This document shows positions 15,430-22,402 of a stretch of 26,021 bases of DNA, piece after piece. The position numbers were made by a program, and so were the translations under genes. The stretch's first letter is position 1. The number at the start of each line of letters is the position of its first letter. The notes beneath the pieces were generated by a model, which worked only from the letters and a program-made list of their open reading frames with translations, made no database searches and had not been told where the DNA came from. The DNA comes from Alsobacter sp964544365 (lineage in GTDB: Bacteria > Pseudomonadota > Alphaproteobacteria > Rhizobiales > Beijerinckiaceae): contig CAZJCW010000027.1 in the NCBI GenBank assembly GCA_964544365.1, forward strand, positions 1 to 26,021, written 5' to 3'.

Positions 15430-16199
15430 CGGCAGAGGCGATCGTAGCGGATGCGCTGGCACTGCCCGGCATCCGGCACGGCTTCTTCACCCGGCGCGGC
15501 GGCGTGTCGGGCGGCATCTACGCGTCGCTGAACGGCGGACAGGGATCGGCCGACGCGCCGGAGGCCGTTCTGGAAAACCGCGCCCGCATGGCCTCCGCCA
15601 TCGGCGTTGCACCCGATCATCTCGTCAACGTGCACCAGATCCATTCCCCCGACGTGGTCGTCGCGGAGGGGGCGTGGCCGGGCGCGCGTCCGCGCGCGGA
15701 CGGCCTCGTGACGCGCACGCCGGGCGTGGGCCTTGCCATCGCGACGGCCGATTGCGGACCCGTGCTGTTTGCCGATGCGAAGGCAAGGGTCCTCGGAGCC
15801 TGTCATTCGGGGTGGCGCGGCGCCTTCACCGGCGTTCTCGAGGCCACCCTGGCCGGCATGGAAGACCTCGGCGCCGACCGTGGCCGCACCGTCGCCGTCC
15901 TGGGTCCGACCATCGGTCCCGACGCCTATGAGGTCGGACCGGAGTTCGTCGAGCGCTTCGTCTCGCTGCGCGCGGGGGACTCGCGTTTCTTCCGTCCGTC
16001 CGAACGGGCCGGACACAGCCTGTTCGACCTGCCGACCTATATCGGGCACCGCCTGTCGCAGGCCGGGGTTGGCCGCTTCGTCGATCTCGCGCTTTGCACC
16101 TACTCCGATCCCGATCGCTTCTTCAGCTATCGGCGCAGCGTCCATCGCGGCGAGCCGGACTATGGCCGCCTCATCGCGGCCATCGCGCTGCAGGCGTAG
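15426..16199 (+). CDS. pgeF: PgeF/YfiH-type laccase-domain hydrolase
   Basis: This 257-residue protein of the multi-copper polyphenol oxidoreductase (YfiH/DUF152) family carries all three zinc-binding active-site residues: His73 (VHQIHS), Cys110 (TADCGPV) and His127 (ACHSGWRG). The RHGFFTRRGGVSGG opening and the late CTYSDPDRFFSYRR segment complete the family pattern. E. coli YfiH/PgeF hydrolyses misincorporated amino acids from UDP-MurNAc peptides, and related proteins act as purine nucleoside phosphorylase or adenosine deaminase, so the substrate may be broad. It ends the lgt-midA-pgeF operon and is convergent with the SDR gene, with 12 bp between stops. Confidence 0.93.
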   Translation: MTAEAIVADALALPGIRHGFFTRRGGVSGGIYASLNGGQGSADAPEAVLENRARMASAIGVAPDHLVNVHQIHSPDVVVAEGAWPGARPRADGLVTRTPGVGLAIATADCGPVLFADAKARVLGACHSGWRGAFTGVLEATLAGMEDLGADRGRTVAVLGPTIGPDAYEVGPEFVERFVSLRAGDSRFFRPSERAGHSLFDLPTYIGHRLSQAGVGRFVDLALCTYSDPDRFFSYRRSVHRGEPDYGRLIAAIALQA

Positions 16200-16211
16200 T
16201 GCGACGCGAAG

Positions 16212-16985
16212 TCAGTCGACGATGTCCGGCGTCCGCCAGCCGATCGACTGCCCGGCATCGACAGCAATCATCTGACCGGTCACGGTGCGGGCGCGGGCGA
16301 GATAGGCGACCGCCTCGGCGATGTCCTCGGGTGTGACGCCACGTTCCAGCGGGGTTCCGGCTGCTTCGCGTGCGAGGCCGGATTCACCATCGTGCGGGTT
16401 CGGCGCGGTCGGTCCAGGCCCGACGGCGTTGACACGGATGGCCGGCGCAAGGGCCTGCGCCATCGTCGTTGTGGCCGCGTCGAGGCCCGCCTTCGTCAGC
16501 GTGTAGGAGAAGTGCTGCGGCGTCAGCTTGCGGACGCGCTGGTCGACGATGTTGACGATGCAGGGATCGTCCTCCGCTGCCGCCTGCCTTGCGAAGCGCT
16601 GCGACAGCAGGACAGGTGCCCGCAGGTTGACCGCGAACAGACGTTCCCAGCGGTCGACCTCGAGGTCCTGAAGGCGGTCGCTGTCGAACAGCGAGGCATT
16701 GTTGACGAGCAGCGAGAGCCGTCCCAGCGCCGCAACGGCGGCATCGACGATGGACGCGCAGCCCGGATCGGACAAATCGCCGGTCACGACGGCCGCTCGC
16801 GAGCCTGCCGCCACCAGCGCGGTCGCCAGGGCATCGGCCTCGGCCCGGGACCCGCGGCAATGGATCGCCACGGCGTAGCCCTCATCCGCCAGCCGGCGAA
16901 CGATCGCCGCGCCGATCCGCTTGCCGGCCCCCGTGACGAGAGCCGCGCCACGCCGGCCGGCTACGGATGGGCGACCTGCGCTCAC
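16212..16985 (-). CDS. SDR oxidoreductase, pteridine reductase/FolM-like
   Basis: This 257-residue short-chain dehydrogenase has TGAGKRIG at 18-25 (TGxxxRIG rather than TGxxxGIG), NNASLFDSD at 96-103 and the YxxxK pair Tyr161/Lys165. The position normally held by catalytic Ser is Asp148 (NIVDQRV). This Arg-plus-Asp combination is the hallmark of PTR1/FolM-type pteridine and dihydromonapterin reductases, which suggests an NADPH-dependent pterin substrate. The start is GTG at 16985, overlapping the glycosyltransferase stop as GTGA. Other SDR substrates remain possible because the family is broad. Confidence 0.88.
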   Translation of the reverse strand: MSAGRPSVAGRRGAALVTGAGKRIGAAIVRRLADEGYAVAIHCRGSRAEADALATALVAAGSRAAVVTGDLSDPGCASIVDAAVAALGRLSLLVNNASLFDSDRLQDLEVDRWERLFAVNLRAPVLLSQRFARQAAAEDDPCIVNIVDQRVRKLTPQHFSYTLTKAGLDAATTTMAQALAPAIRVNAVGPGPTAPNPHDGESGLAREAAGTPLERGVTPEDIAEAVAYLARARTVTGQMIAVDAGQSIGWRTPDIVD

Positions 16986-17887
16986 TTGAATCCCCGTTCG
17001 CGCGCCTTTGCGAGCCGCTTCGCCTCGATGTGCTTGGCCACGCGCAGATAGCGATAAAAGGCGAAGTTCATGGCGGTCATGAAGCCGTAAGCGCCCCGCA
17101 GGATGTGCCGGCGCCCGATATAGGCCTTCAGGAAGTTCGCGGGAAACTCGAGAACCAACCTCAGCACCGATACGCCGTCGCCGCGCGCAGCCATGTCGGC
17201 GACGAGCGCGTCCGTATAGGCGTTCAGCTTGGTCATCTGGTCGCCGAGCGAGCGGACCGAGAAATGGTGGATGGTCCCGCGTAGCCGGGCCACCGTCGCC
17301 TCCGGCACCAGATCCACCCGGTCCCACACAGGAGAGGACGAATAGGAACCCTTGTCCCGGCGATAGAGCCGCACGGGAGTGAGCGCGTAAGCGAACCGGT
17401 GGGGGGCGCCTTCGCCCGGAAAGATCTCGGCGATCCGGATGCGGTATGCGTCGGCAGTCGGCCCGGACCCGTTGAACAGCGCGCGGATCTCGTCCGCGAG
17501 GTCGGGCGGGATGACTTCGTCAGCGTCGATGTTCAGCAACCAGGGGTGGCGGCACAAGGCTTCGGCATGGCGCTTCTGCGGTCCGTAGCCTTCGAAGGCG
17601 TGTTCGAACACGCGCGCTCCGAGGCTCTCCGCCAGCGCCTGCGTCCCGTCGGTGGAGCCGCTGTCGACGACGACGATGTCGTCGCTCAGGTCGCGCACGG
17701 CCTCCAGCGTCCGCCCGATCCGGTCCGCTTCGTTCTTGCTGATGATGAAGACGGAGAGTGGAAGGGGCGACGGCAACGGAGCGGCGTTAACCCTGAAGGC
17801 CCGGCTCGGGCGGTGGCGGACATCATGGGAATGCCACGGCCGGCATGTCGGCACAAGACGCCCAAGAGCCGAAAACGGCAAAAACAA
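16982..17887 (-). CDS. Family 2 glycosyltransferase, WaaE/KdtX-like
   Basis: This GT-A fold transferase of up to 301 residues has SVFIISKNEADRIGRTLEAV, VVVDSGSTDGT (72-82) and the Asp-x-Asp metal site in NIDADEVIPP (121-123). This resembles LPS inner-core glucosyltransferases of the WaaE/KdtX group. A C-terminal segment (NFLKAYIGRRHILRGAYGFMTAMNFAFYRYLRVAK) is aromatic and basic and may contact the membrane. The start is uncertain: ATG at 17887 gives about 42 residues before the first strand, and GTG at 17854 is an alternative. The SDR follows in a 4-base overlap. The likely role is addition of a sugar to LPS or another envelope glycan; donor and acceptor are not determined. Confidence 0.88.
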   Translation of the reverse strand: MFLPFSALGRLVPTCRPWHSHDVRHRPSRAFRVNAAPLPSPLPLSVFIISKNEADRIGRTLEAVRDLSDDIVVVDSGSTDGTQALAESLGARVFEHAFEGYGPQKRHAEALCRHPWLLNIDADEVIPPDLADEIRALFNGSGPTADAYRIRIAEIFPGEGAPHRFAYALTPVRLYRRDKGSYSSSPVWDRVDLVPEATVARLRGTIHHFSVRSLGDQMTKLNAYTDALVADMAARGDGVSVLRLVLEFPANFLKAYIGRRHILRGAYGFMTAMNFAFYRYLRVAKHIEAKRLAKARERGFK

Positions 17888-17908
17888 GGCAGAATCAATG
17901 CTTCATGA

Positions 17909-17930
17909 TTGGTTTACCTTCGTCAACCAA
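17909..17930. promoter_or_regulatory. Inverted repeat upstream of glycosyltransferase and omp genes
   Basis: TTGGTT (17909-17914) and AACCAA (17925-17930) are exact inverted copies 10 bases apart in the AT-rich divergent intergenic region. It lies about 20 bp before the glycosyltransferase start, so it could be an operator for that gene. No regulator can be assigned. Confidence 0.4.
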
Positions 17931-17963
17931 GCGTTGTCGAAGTCGATTCACGTTTAGAGATCA

Positions 17964-17992
17964 TTGACCTTGAAAAAGCATTAGGGTTAAAC
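17964..17992 (+). promoter_or_regulatory. Candidate promoter of the first omp gene
   Basis: TTGACC (17964-17969), a 17-base spacer and TTAAAC (17987-17992) lie in an AT-rich stretch unlike the surrounding GC-rich DNA, 68 bp before the start codon at 18060. The -35 is good and the -10 is moderate. Confidence 0.45.
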
Positions 17993-18059
17993 GCGCGGCC
18001 GCATTGGCGTATCTCCATCGTCAACGGACCCGTTCGGGGGTCGTTTTCGAGGACGTGCC

Positions 18060-18686
18060 ATGACCGCGCTGCGTATCCTTCTCTCGTCGGCCTTCATCGG
18101 ACTGGCCGGCGCCACTGCCGTCCAGGCTGCCGACCTGCCGCGTCGCACCGACCCCTATTCGCCCGCTCCCGCCTATGCGCCGCTGCCGAGCTGGCAGGGC
18201 TTCTATCTCGGCGCGCATCTGGGCGGCGGCTGGGGCGAGAGCGGCCCCGTGGACACCTCCGGCATGGTCGGCGGCTTCCACGGCGGCTACAACTTCCAGG
18301 TCGAGAAGTTCGTGTTCGGCGCCGAGGCGGACTTCAGCTTCTCCGGCGTCAGCAACGACAGCTTCACGGAGGAGGCCAAGCACGATTGGCTGAGCTCCAT
18401 CCGTGGCCGCGCCGGCTACAGCTTCGGCAACCTGATGGCCTACGGAACGGTCGGCTTTGCCTTCGCCGACGCCAGCTACCGCAGCCTTTTCGGCGTCACC
18501 AGCGACACGGTGACGGGATGGGCCTTCGGCGCGGGTGCGGAGATGATGGTCATGCCGAACGTGACCATCCGCGCCGAATACCTGCGTTACCAGCTGGGCA
18601 GCACGACCTACCCGTCGAATGTCGGCCCCGTCTCCATCGACAGCAGCGTCAACGTCATCCGCGCGGGCGCGAGCTACAAGTTCTGA
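18060..18686 (+). CDS. Omp25/Omp31-type outer-membrane beta-barrel protein (first copy)
   Basis: This 208-residue outer-membrane protein has a signal peptide ending AVQA before ADLP (cleavage about 23/24). The mature part has the SWQGFYLGAHLGGGWG opening, FHGGYNFQVEKFVFGAEADF and SIRGRAGYSF strands, and a C-terminal SYKF with the terminal Phe used for barrel insertion. This is the pattern of the 8-stranded Omp25/Omp31 family abundant in Hyphomicrobiales. GAGGA stands six bases before the ATG. A second family member follows 165 bp downstream, suggesting an old tandem duplication. The role is probably structural, in outer-membrane stability; no transport substrate is evident. Confidence 0.92.
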   Translation: MTALRILLSSAFIGLAGATAVQAADLPRRTDPYSPAPAYAPLPSWQGFYLGAHLGGGWGESGPVDTSGMVGGFHGGYNFQVEKFVFGAEADFSFSGVSNDSFTEEAKHDWLSSIRGRAGYSFGNLMAYGTVGFAFADASYRSLFGVTSDTVTGWAFGAGAEMMVMPNVTIRAEYLRYQLGSTTYPSNVGPVSIDSSVNVIRAGASYKF

Positions 18687-18691
18687 TGTCG

Positions 18692-18716
18692 GGGACGGCG
18701 GCTTCAGAGACCGCCG
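18692..18716 (+). terminator. Hairpin just after the first omp gene
   Basis: GACGGCGG (18692-18699) and CCGCCGTC (18709-18716) form a perfect 8-bp stem with a 9-base loop three bases after the codons ending the gene. There is no U-run, so it may protect the 3' end or attenuate rather than fully stop transcription. Confidence 0.45.
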
Positions 18717-18739
18717 TCGTCCTTGGTTCCGCCATGATT

Positions 18740-18758
18740 GGCCGCCAGACGGGCGGCC
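18740..18758. repeat. GC hairpin in the spacer between the omp genes
   Basis: GGCCGCC (18740-18746) and GGCGGCC (18752-18758) are inverted copies with a 5-base loop. It is one of three hairpins in the 165-bp spacer; no T-run follows. Confidence 0.4.
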
Positions 18759-18809
18759 GATCGGCTGAGGGGGCGCTGCATTTGCGCCGCCGGTCACCCT
18801 TTTCCCCTT

Positions 18810-18828
18810 GGAGGTCGACCTGACCTCC
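18810..18828 (+). promoter_or_regulatory. Stem-loop in the leader of the second omp gene
   Basis: GGAGGTC (18810-18816) and GACCTCC (18822-18828) form a perfect 7-bp stem with a 5-base loop 14 bases before the ribosome binding site GGAG (18842-18845). The right arm carries CCTCC, complementary to that site, so alternative pairing could hide it. A short pyrimidine-rich T stretch follows, so a terminator for the first gene is also possible. Confidence 0.4.
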
Positions 18829-18851
18829 TTTCCTTCGTTCTGGAGTGAACA

Positions 18852-19547
18852 ATGAAGAAGAGTGCTCTTGCCGGTGCCCTCGTGGCCGGCCTCCTGTCCA
18901 CCTCGGCCTTCGCCGCGGACCTCCCCAACCGCAAGACCGCCCCGGCCACGCCGGTCACCTACGCCCCGGCCTTCAGCTGGACGGGCTTCTATGTCGGCGT
19001 GAACGCCGGCTACGGCTGGTCGGGCGGCACCGACGTCACGATCGCCGGCGGCGGAACGACGACGATCTTCTCTGGTGGTGACGAGGGCGGCTTCACGGGC
19101 GGCGCGCAGGCCGGCTATAACTTCCAGACGGGCGCCTTCGTGTTCGGCCTCGAGACGGACATCCAGTACGCCGATTTCGGCGGTGGCCGCACCTTCACTC
19201 CCTCGTTCGTGACGACAGAGACCGGCAACTACTGGGGCTCCGTCCGCGGCCGCCTTGGCTTCGCGGCTGATCGCGCGCTCTTCTACGTGACCGGCGGTCT
19301 CGCCTATGGCGACATCGGCGAGAACGTGTTCAGCAACTCGGATACCCGAGCCGGTTGGGTGCTCGGCGGTGGCGTCGAGTACGCCTTCACCAACAACTGG
19401 ACGGCCAAGGTCGAAGGCCTCTACGTCGCGATCGACCGCGGCAACAAGGCGGGTTCGATCACGACCGGCGGCGTCGTCTACACGGCCACGCAGTCGTCGG
19501 ACAGCAACTTCGGCATCGTCCGCGCCGGTCTGAACTACAAGTTCTGA
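18852..19547 (+). CDS. Omp25/Omp31-type outer-membrane beta-barrel protein (second copy)
   Basis: This 231-residue protein has signal peptide MKKSALAGALVAGLLSTSAFA cut before ADLP (about 21/22). The mature protein has FSWTGFYVGVNAGYGW, GGAQAGYNFQTGAFVFGLETDI, SVRGRLGFAADRALFYVTGGLAYG and a C-terminal NYKF ending in Phe. It is a paralogue of the preceding gene with longer loops. GGAG lies six bases before the ATG. A perfect rho-independent terminator lies 22 bp after the stop. It is likely an abundant structural outer-membrane protein; substrate transport or host interaction roles seen in relatives are not shown here. Confidence 0.93.
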   Translation: MKKSALAGALVAGLLSTSAFAADLPNRKTAPATPVTYAPAFSWTGFYVGVNAGYGWSGGTDVTIAGGGTTTIFSGGDEGGFTGGAQAGYNFQTGAFVFGLETDIQYADFGGGRTFTPSFVTTETGNYWGSVRGRLGFAADRALFYVTGGLAYGDIGENVFSNSDTRAGWVLGGGVEYAFTNNWTAKVEGLYVAIDRGNKAGSITTGGVVYTATQSSDSNFGIVRAGLNYKF

Positions 19548-19568
19548 TCGCACGCCGATCCCATGACG

Positions 19569-19596
19569 AAAGCCCGGCCGCGAGGCCGGGCTTTTT
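19569..19596 (+). terminator. Rho-independent terminator after the omp genes
   Basis: GCCCGGCC (19572-19579), tetraloop GCGA and GGCCGGGC (19584-19591) are followed by five T. AAA at 19569-19571 can extend the stem against the first T's and also gives a short T-run on the minus strand, so it probably also ends the leftward GST transcript (stop at 19626). Confidence 0.92.
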
Positions 19597-19625
19597 CATT
19601 CCAGCCGCGCAATGGCTTCGGCGTC

Positions 19626-20228
19626 TCACGCCTTGACGCGGGTTTCCTCGAAGGCCGGCACCCGCGCCGCGAAGGCATCGAGCCAGGCGACGAGCTTCGG
19701 GTGCGTCTCCCGCCATGTTCCGGCGAAGCGGAGATCGAGATATCCGAGCGCGCAGGCGACCGCGATGTGGCCGATGTCGATCGCTCCGGCGAGGCTCGGC
19801 GGGGCGGATTCGAGCAGGTCGAGAGCGCGCTCCACCTTGCCGGCCTGGTGTTCGATCCATTTCGGCTCGCGCTTGTCAGGATCGCGCATCCGGTTCTCGT
19901 AGACCTGCAGCAGGCACGCATCCATGAGACCGTCGGCAAGGGACTGGAGGCGGAGAGCCTTCAGACGGTCCTCGCCCGTCCCGTGAACGGTGGCGCCGGC
20001 CGCACGCGCGTCGATGACCTCCAGGATCACCCGGCTGTCATACCAGGCGGTGCCGTCAGGATCGACGAGCGTAGGGATCTTGCCCAGCGGGTTCTGCGCC
20101 CGCAGGCTGTCGCCCGGATCCGTCGTGTCGGCATTGACAACGGTTATGGTGTCGGCCAGCCCGAGAAGACTGGCGGCGATCACGACCTTGCGGCCGAAAG
20201 GCGAGGCCGGCGACGTACGAAGTATCAT
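19626..20228 (-). CDS. Glutathione S-transferase family protein
   Basis: This 200-residue cytoplasmic protein has an N-terminal thioredoxin-like domain (about 1-75). MILRTSPASPFGRKVVIAA puts the probable catalytic serine in SPASPFGRK, NPLGKIPTLV has the cis-Pro contact, and DSRVILEVID has the glutathione gamma-glutamyl site. An all-helical C-terminal domain follows, with AIDIGHIAVACALGYLD. The overall pattern fits bacterial beta/theta-like or YibF-type GSTs. It lies downstream of the cold-shock gene on the same strand, 49 bp away. The substrate is unknown; a detoxification or stress role is a family-level guess. Confidence 0.9.
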   Translation of the reverse strand: MILRTSPASPFGRKVVIAASLLGLADTITVVNADTTDPGDSLRAQNPLGKIPTLVDPDGTAWYDSRVILEVIDARAAGATVHGTGEDRLKALRLQSLADGLMDACLLQVYENRMRDPDKREPKWIEHQAGKVERALDLLESAPPSLAGAIDIGHIAVACALGYLDLRFAGTWRETHPKLVAWLDAFAARVPAFEETRVKA

Positions 20229-20277
20229 GGGAGCGCGTTTCCTGCTTGCCGACGGGCCCCGGGCCCGTCGAGCAGGA

Positions 20278-20496
20278 TCACTCGGCCATCACCACGAGAT
20301 TGACCGCCTTGGGTCCTTTGCCCTTCTTGTCGGGCTCGATATCGAACGTCACCTTCTGGCCCTGGTCAAGCACCTCGAGCCCGGCGCGCGACACAGCCGT
20401 CACGTGGACGAAAATGTCCCGACCGCCGTCATCCGGCTTGATGAACCCGTAGCCCTTCTCGGTATTGAAGAATTTCACCACACCCTGTTGAGGCAT
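20278..20496 (-). CDS. Cold-shock protein (CspA family)
   Basis: This 72-residue single cold-shock domain is an RNA/ssDNA-binding OB fold acting as an RNA chaperone. RNP1 is KGYGFI (14-19) and RNP2 is DIFVHV (27-32), with the aromatic residues used for base stacking present. GGAG lies seven bases before the ATG at 20496. The gene has a long leader (20497 to about 20700) with several strong hairpins, a four-codon reading frame and AT-rich DNA upstream, suggesting post-transcriptional control as known for csp genes. It is followed by the GST gene. Whether it is cold-induced cannot be told from the sequence. Confidence 0.95.
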   Translation of the reverse strand: MPQQGVVKFFNTEKGYGFIKPDDGGRDIFVHVTAVSRAGLEVLDQGQKVTFDIEPDKKGKGPKAVNLVVMAE

Positions 20497-20700
20497 GTCC
20501 TAGCTCCGCTCCGTCGGATCGCCCGATCCGGCTCCAGACCACGCGTCACCGCGTGTCGTGCCTACGGTGTCCCGACTGCCGTCTGCTGCCTCCCTGCTTC
20601 AGGGCCACATCATCCGCTCCTCCAGACGGGAGGCGCCATACGCACGCACTCTGTTTTTCCTGCAATTGACGATCCAATGCAAGAAGAAACCAGAATTCAC
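20497..20700 (-). promoter_or_regulatory. Long structured 5' leader of the cold-shock gene
   Basis: The 286 bp between csp and rlmJ hold no convincing full-length gene. Near the start codon are a 16-bp near-palindrome (CGGATCG/CGATCCG, 20515-20530) and a hairpin CACGCG/CGCGTG with a TCAC loop (20540-20555). Further upstream are two SD-like purine runs and the mini-ORF at 20599-20613. An AT-rich stretch beyond 20640 probably holds the promoter, but I cannot fix the -35/-10. The layout fits a temperature-responsive leader, which is inference. Confidence 0.5.
20599..20613 (-). CDS. Possible four-codon leader ORF (MMWP) in the csp leader
   Basis: On the minus strand GGAGG (20623-20619), a 5-base spacer and ATG (20613) are followed by ATG, TGG, CCC and TGA. 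The ribosome-binding match is better than that of the csp gene itself. It could be a regulatory upstream ORF whose translation changes leader folding, but with four codons chance is a real possibility. Confidence 0.3.
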   Translation of the reverse strand: MMWP

Positions 20701-20724
20701 ATTTGTTTAAGGCGTAAAACAAAT
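20701..20724. promoter_or_regulatory. Perfect AT-rich inverted repeat upstream of the csp leader
   Basis: ATTTGTTT (20701-20708) and AAACAAAT (20717-20724) are exact inverted copies 8 bases apart, in the only AT-rich patch of the area, 58 bp past the rlmJ stop. It fits a protein-binding site in the csp promoter region. There is no T-run placed for a terminator. Confidence 0.55.
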
Positions 20725-20782
20725 CCGTCGACAAGGCTTGCAGCCGGCACCACGCTTCGGCGTCTCCGGCTTTACTCGGCCG

Positions 20783-21634
20783 TCAGCGTTCGGGACTCAG
20801 CCAGTCACAACGCCAGGGCGCCGATGCTTCGCGCCGAAGGCAAGCGGACAGCGCGGGGAGCAGGACGTCGCAGTCGTTTTTGAGCGTCCAGGGCGGATTG
20901 ACGACGAGAAGGCCCGAGCCGTTGAACAACCGGGGATCGCCACCCCCCGTCACAAGCATCTCGATCCGCAGTATCTTTCGGATCGGACCCGCGCTGACGG
21001 CGTCATGGAACGCGGCGACCTCGCGCCGGTCCTTGACCGGATACCACAGCAGATAGGTCCCGGTGCTCCACTTCGTCCACGCCTTGGCCGCGGCCGCCGC
21101 AAGCCGGTCGAACTCGCCGACCTCCTCGAAGGGCGGATCGACCAGCACAAGCCCCCGCTTCTCGGTGGGCGGCACATAGGCATTCAGGGCGGTCCAGCCG
21201 TCGAGCGCGATCACCTTCACGCGGCGGTCGCCGTCCATCGCCTCCCGCAGCGTCTCGACATCCCTGGGATGTTTCTCGACCAGGGTGATGCGATCCTGCC
21301 GCCGCGTCATTCGGCGCGCGATTTCCGGCGATCCCGGATAGGCGAGCGGGCCGCGACTGGCCCGAACGTCGTCGATCACGTCAAGATAAGGCCGGATCAG
21401 CGTTGCCGCGTCACCGTCCAGCGGCGAATCGAGCAGGCGGCCGATGCCACCGCGCCATTCCTGCGTGCGTTCGGCCTCGTCGGACGCGAGGTCGTACAGG
21501 CCGATACCGGCATGGGTATCGATGACGCGAAATGGCGTGTCCTTCGCGGCGAGATGCAGAAGCACCCGGGCCAGCACGGCGTGCTTGAGAACGTCGGCGA
21601 AGTTTCCGGCGTGGAAGGCATGACGGTAATTCAT
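20783..21634 (-). CDS. rlmJ: 23S rRNA (adenine(2030)-N6)-methyltransferase
   Basis: This 283-residue SAM-dependent enzyme methylates N6 of A2030 in 23S rRNA. The RlmJ/YhiR opening MNYRHAFHAGNFADVLKH is unmistakable. It is followed by DTHAGIGLYDL (39-49, SAM loop), PGSPEIARRM and the catalytic N6-adenine motif DPPFE (166-170), then LWYPVKDRREV. The ATG at 21634 starts exactly at the family opening. It follows the RNase T2 gene after 53 bp on the same strand and may share its transcript. Confidence 0.96.
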   Translation of the reverse strand: MNYRHAFHAGNFADVLKHAVLARVLLHLAAKDTPFRVIDTHAGIGLYDLASDEAERTQEWRGGIGRLLDSPLDGDAATLIRPYLDVIDDVRASRGPLAYPGSPEIARRMTRRQDRITLVEKHPRDVETLREAMDGDRRVKVIALDGWTALNAYVPPTEKRGLVLVDPPFEEVGEFDRLAAAAAKAWTKWSTGTYLLWYPVKDRREVAAFHDAVSAGPIRKILRIEMLVTGGGDPRLFNGSGLLVVNPPWTLKNDCDVLLPALSACLRREASAPWRCDWLSPER

Positions 21635-21687
21635 GCGCTGTCGTGCCCCGGACAGACGTCCGCGTCAACGCAACGCCGGTCCTGCCT

Positions 21688-22377
21688 TCAGCGGGGAGGC
21701 GGGATGGTGATCGTCCGCGCGCGGCATCCGCGCCGGTCCACTTCGCCGCAGGACACAAAGCCGCGCAGGTCCCGGCTCATGCACACACGCACCTCCTGCA
21801 GCACCTCGCCCCGGCAGTCGACGCCCATCATGTCAACCCGCAGGCCGGGATTGGCCGCAACGAAGGCCCGCTCGAGGTCGAGCGCCGTCGTTTCCTTCGC
21901 GCTGGTGATCGTTCGCAGTTCCGGCGGCACGGCAACCTTGTCGCGGGCTGTCCGAACGGCGGCGAAGTACTCCGACGGGCTCAGCCCCGAGCACGTGCCG
22001 TGCTTGCGCCATTGGTGACGCGCCAGACCTTCCTCGACGAAAACCTCGCGGGCGACATCCATCGCCATCCGCGTCGGATTGACGCTCGCGCTCTGGCACT
22101 GCGTGGGAAAGCCGCGCTGGAACTGCGGCCAAAGCCCGTGCACCACGAAACCGAGCCCGGCGCCCGTCCTGCACTGGTCGCGCCCCTTCTCGTCCCCGCC
22201 TCCGGCCTGGCAGAAGCCCGGCGACCATGACAGGGCGAACACGAAGAAGTCGAACTCGCCCGGCGTCCCGCCGCGCCGCTCGCCCTGCGCGAGCACAGGG
22301 CCGGGCAAACACGTCAGGATAGCAATCATCAAAGCAAACAGCCCCGCGATGGCGGGGCTGCGAGCGTGGTCGGTCAT
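21688..22377 (-). CDS. Secreted ribonuclease T2-family protein
   Basis: This 229-residue periplasmic or secreted endoribonuclease of the T2/RNase I family has a signal peptide (hydrophobic 9-29, likely cut after VLA near residue 30). The first active-site block CAS I is FVVHGLWPQ with His80. The second, CAS II, is RHQWRKHGTCSG with His121, Lys125 and His126. The Glu usually following the first His of CAS II is Gln122, which may lower activity. Cysteines (56, 69, 94, 129 and later) fit the disulfides of the fold. It follows a small secreted cysteine protein with a 25-base gap and precedes rlmJ. Likely role: scavenging or degradation of RNA outside the inner membrane. Confidence 0.92.
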   Translation of the reverse strand: MTDHARSPAIAGLFALMIAILTCLPGPVLAQGERRGGTPGEFDFFVFALSWSPGFCQAGGGDEKGRDQCRTGAGLGFVVHGLWPQFQRGFPTQCQSASVNPTRMAMDVAREVFVEEGLARHQWRKHGTCSGLSPSEYFAAVRTARDKVAVPPELRTITSAKETTALDLERAFVAANPGLRVDMMGVDCRGEVLQEVRVCMSRDLRGFVSCGEVDRRGCRARTITIPPPR

Positions 22378-22402
22378 CGGATCGGATCCGTCTTGCGGCG
22401 CC

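Noticed and set aside
20546..20734. 62-codon open frame in the csp leader
   Set aside because: No family, Arg/Gly-rich end, crosses the leader hairpins; treated as untranslated leader, although conservation should be checked.
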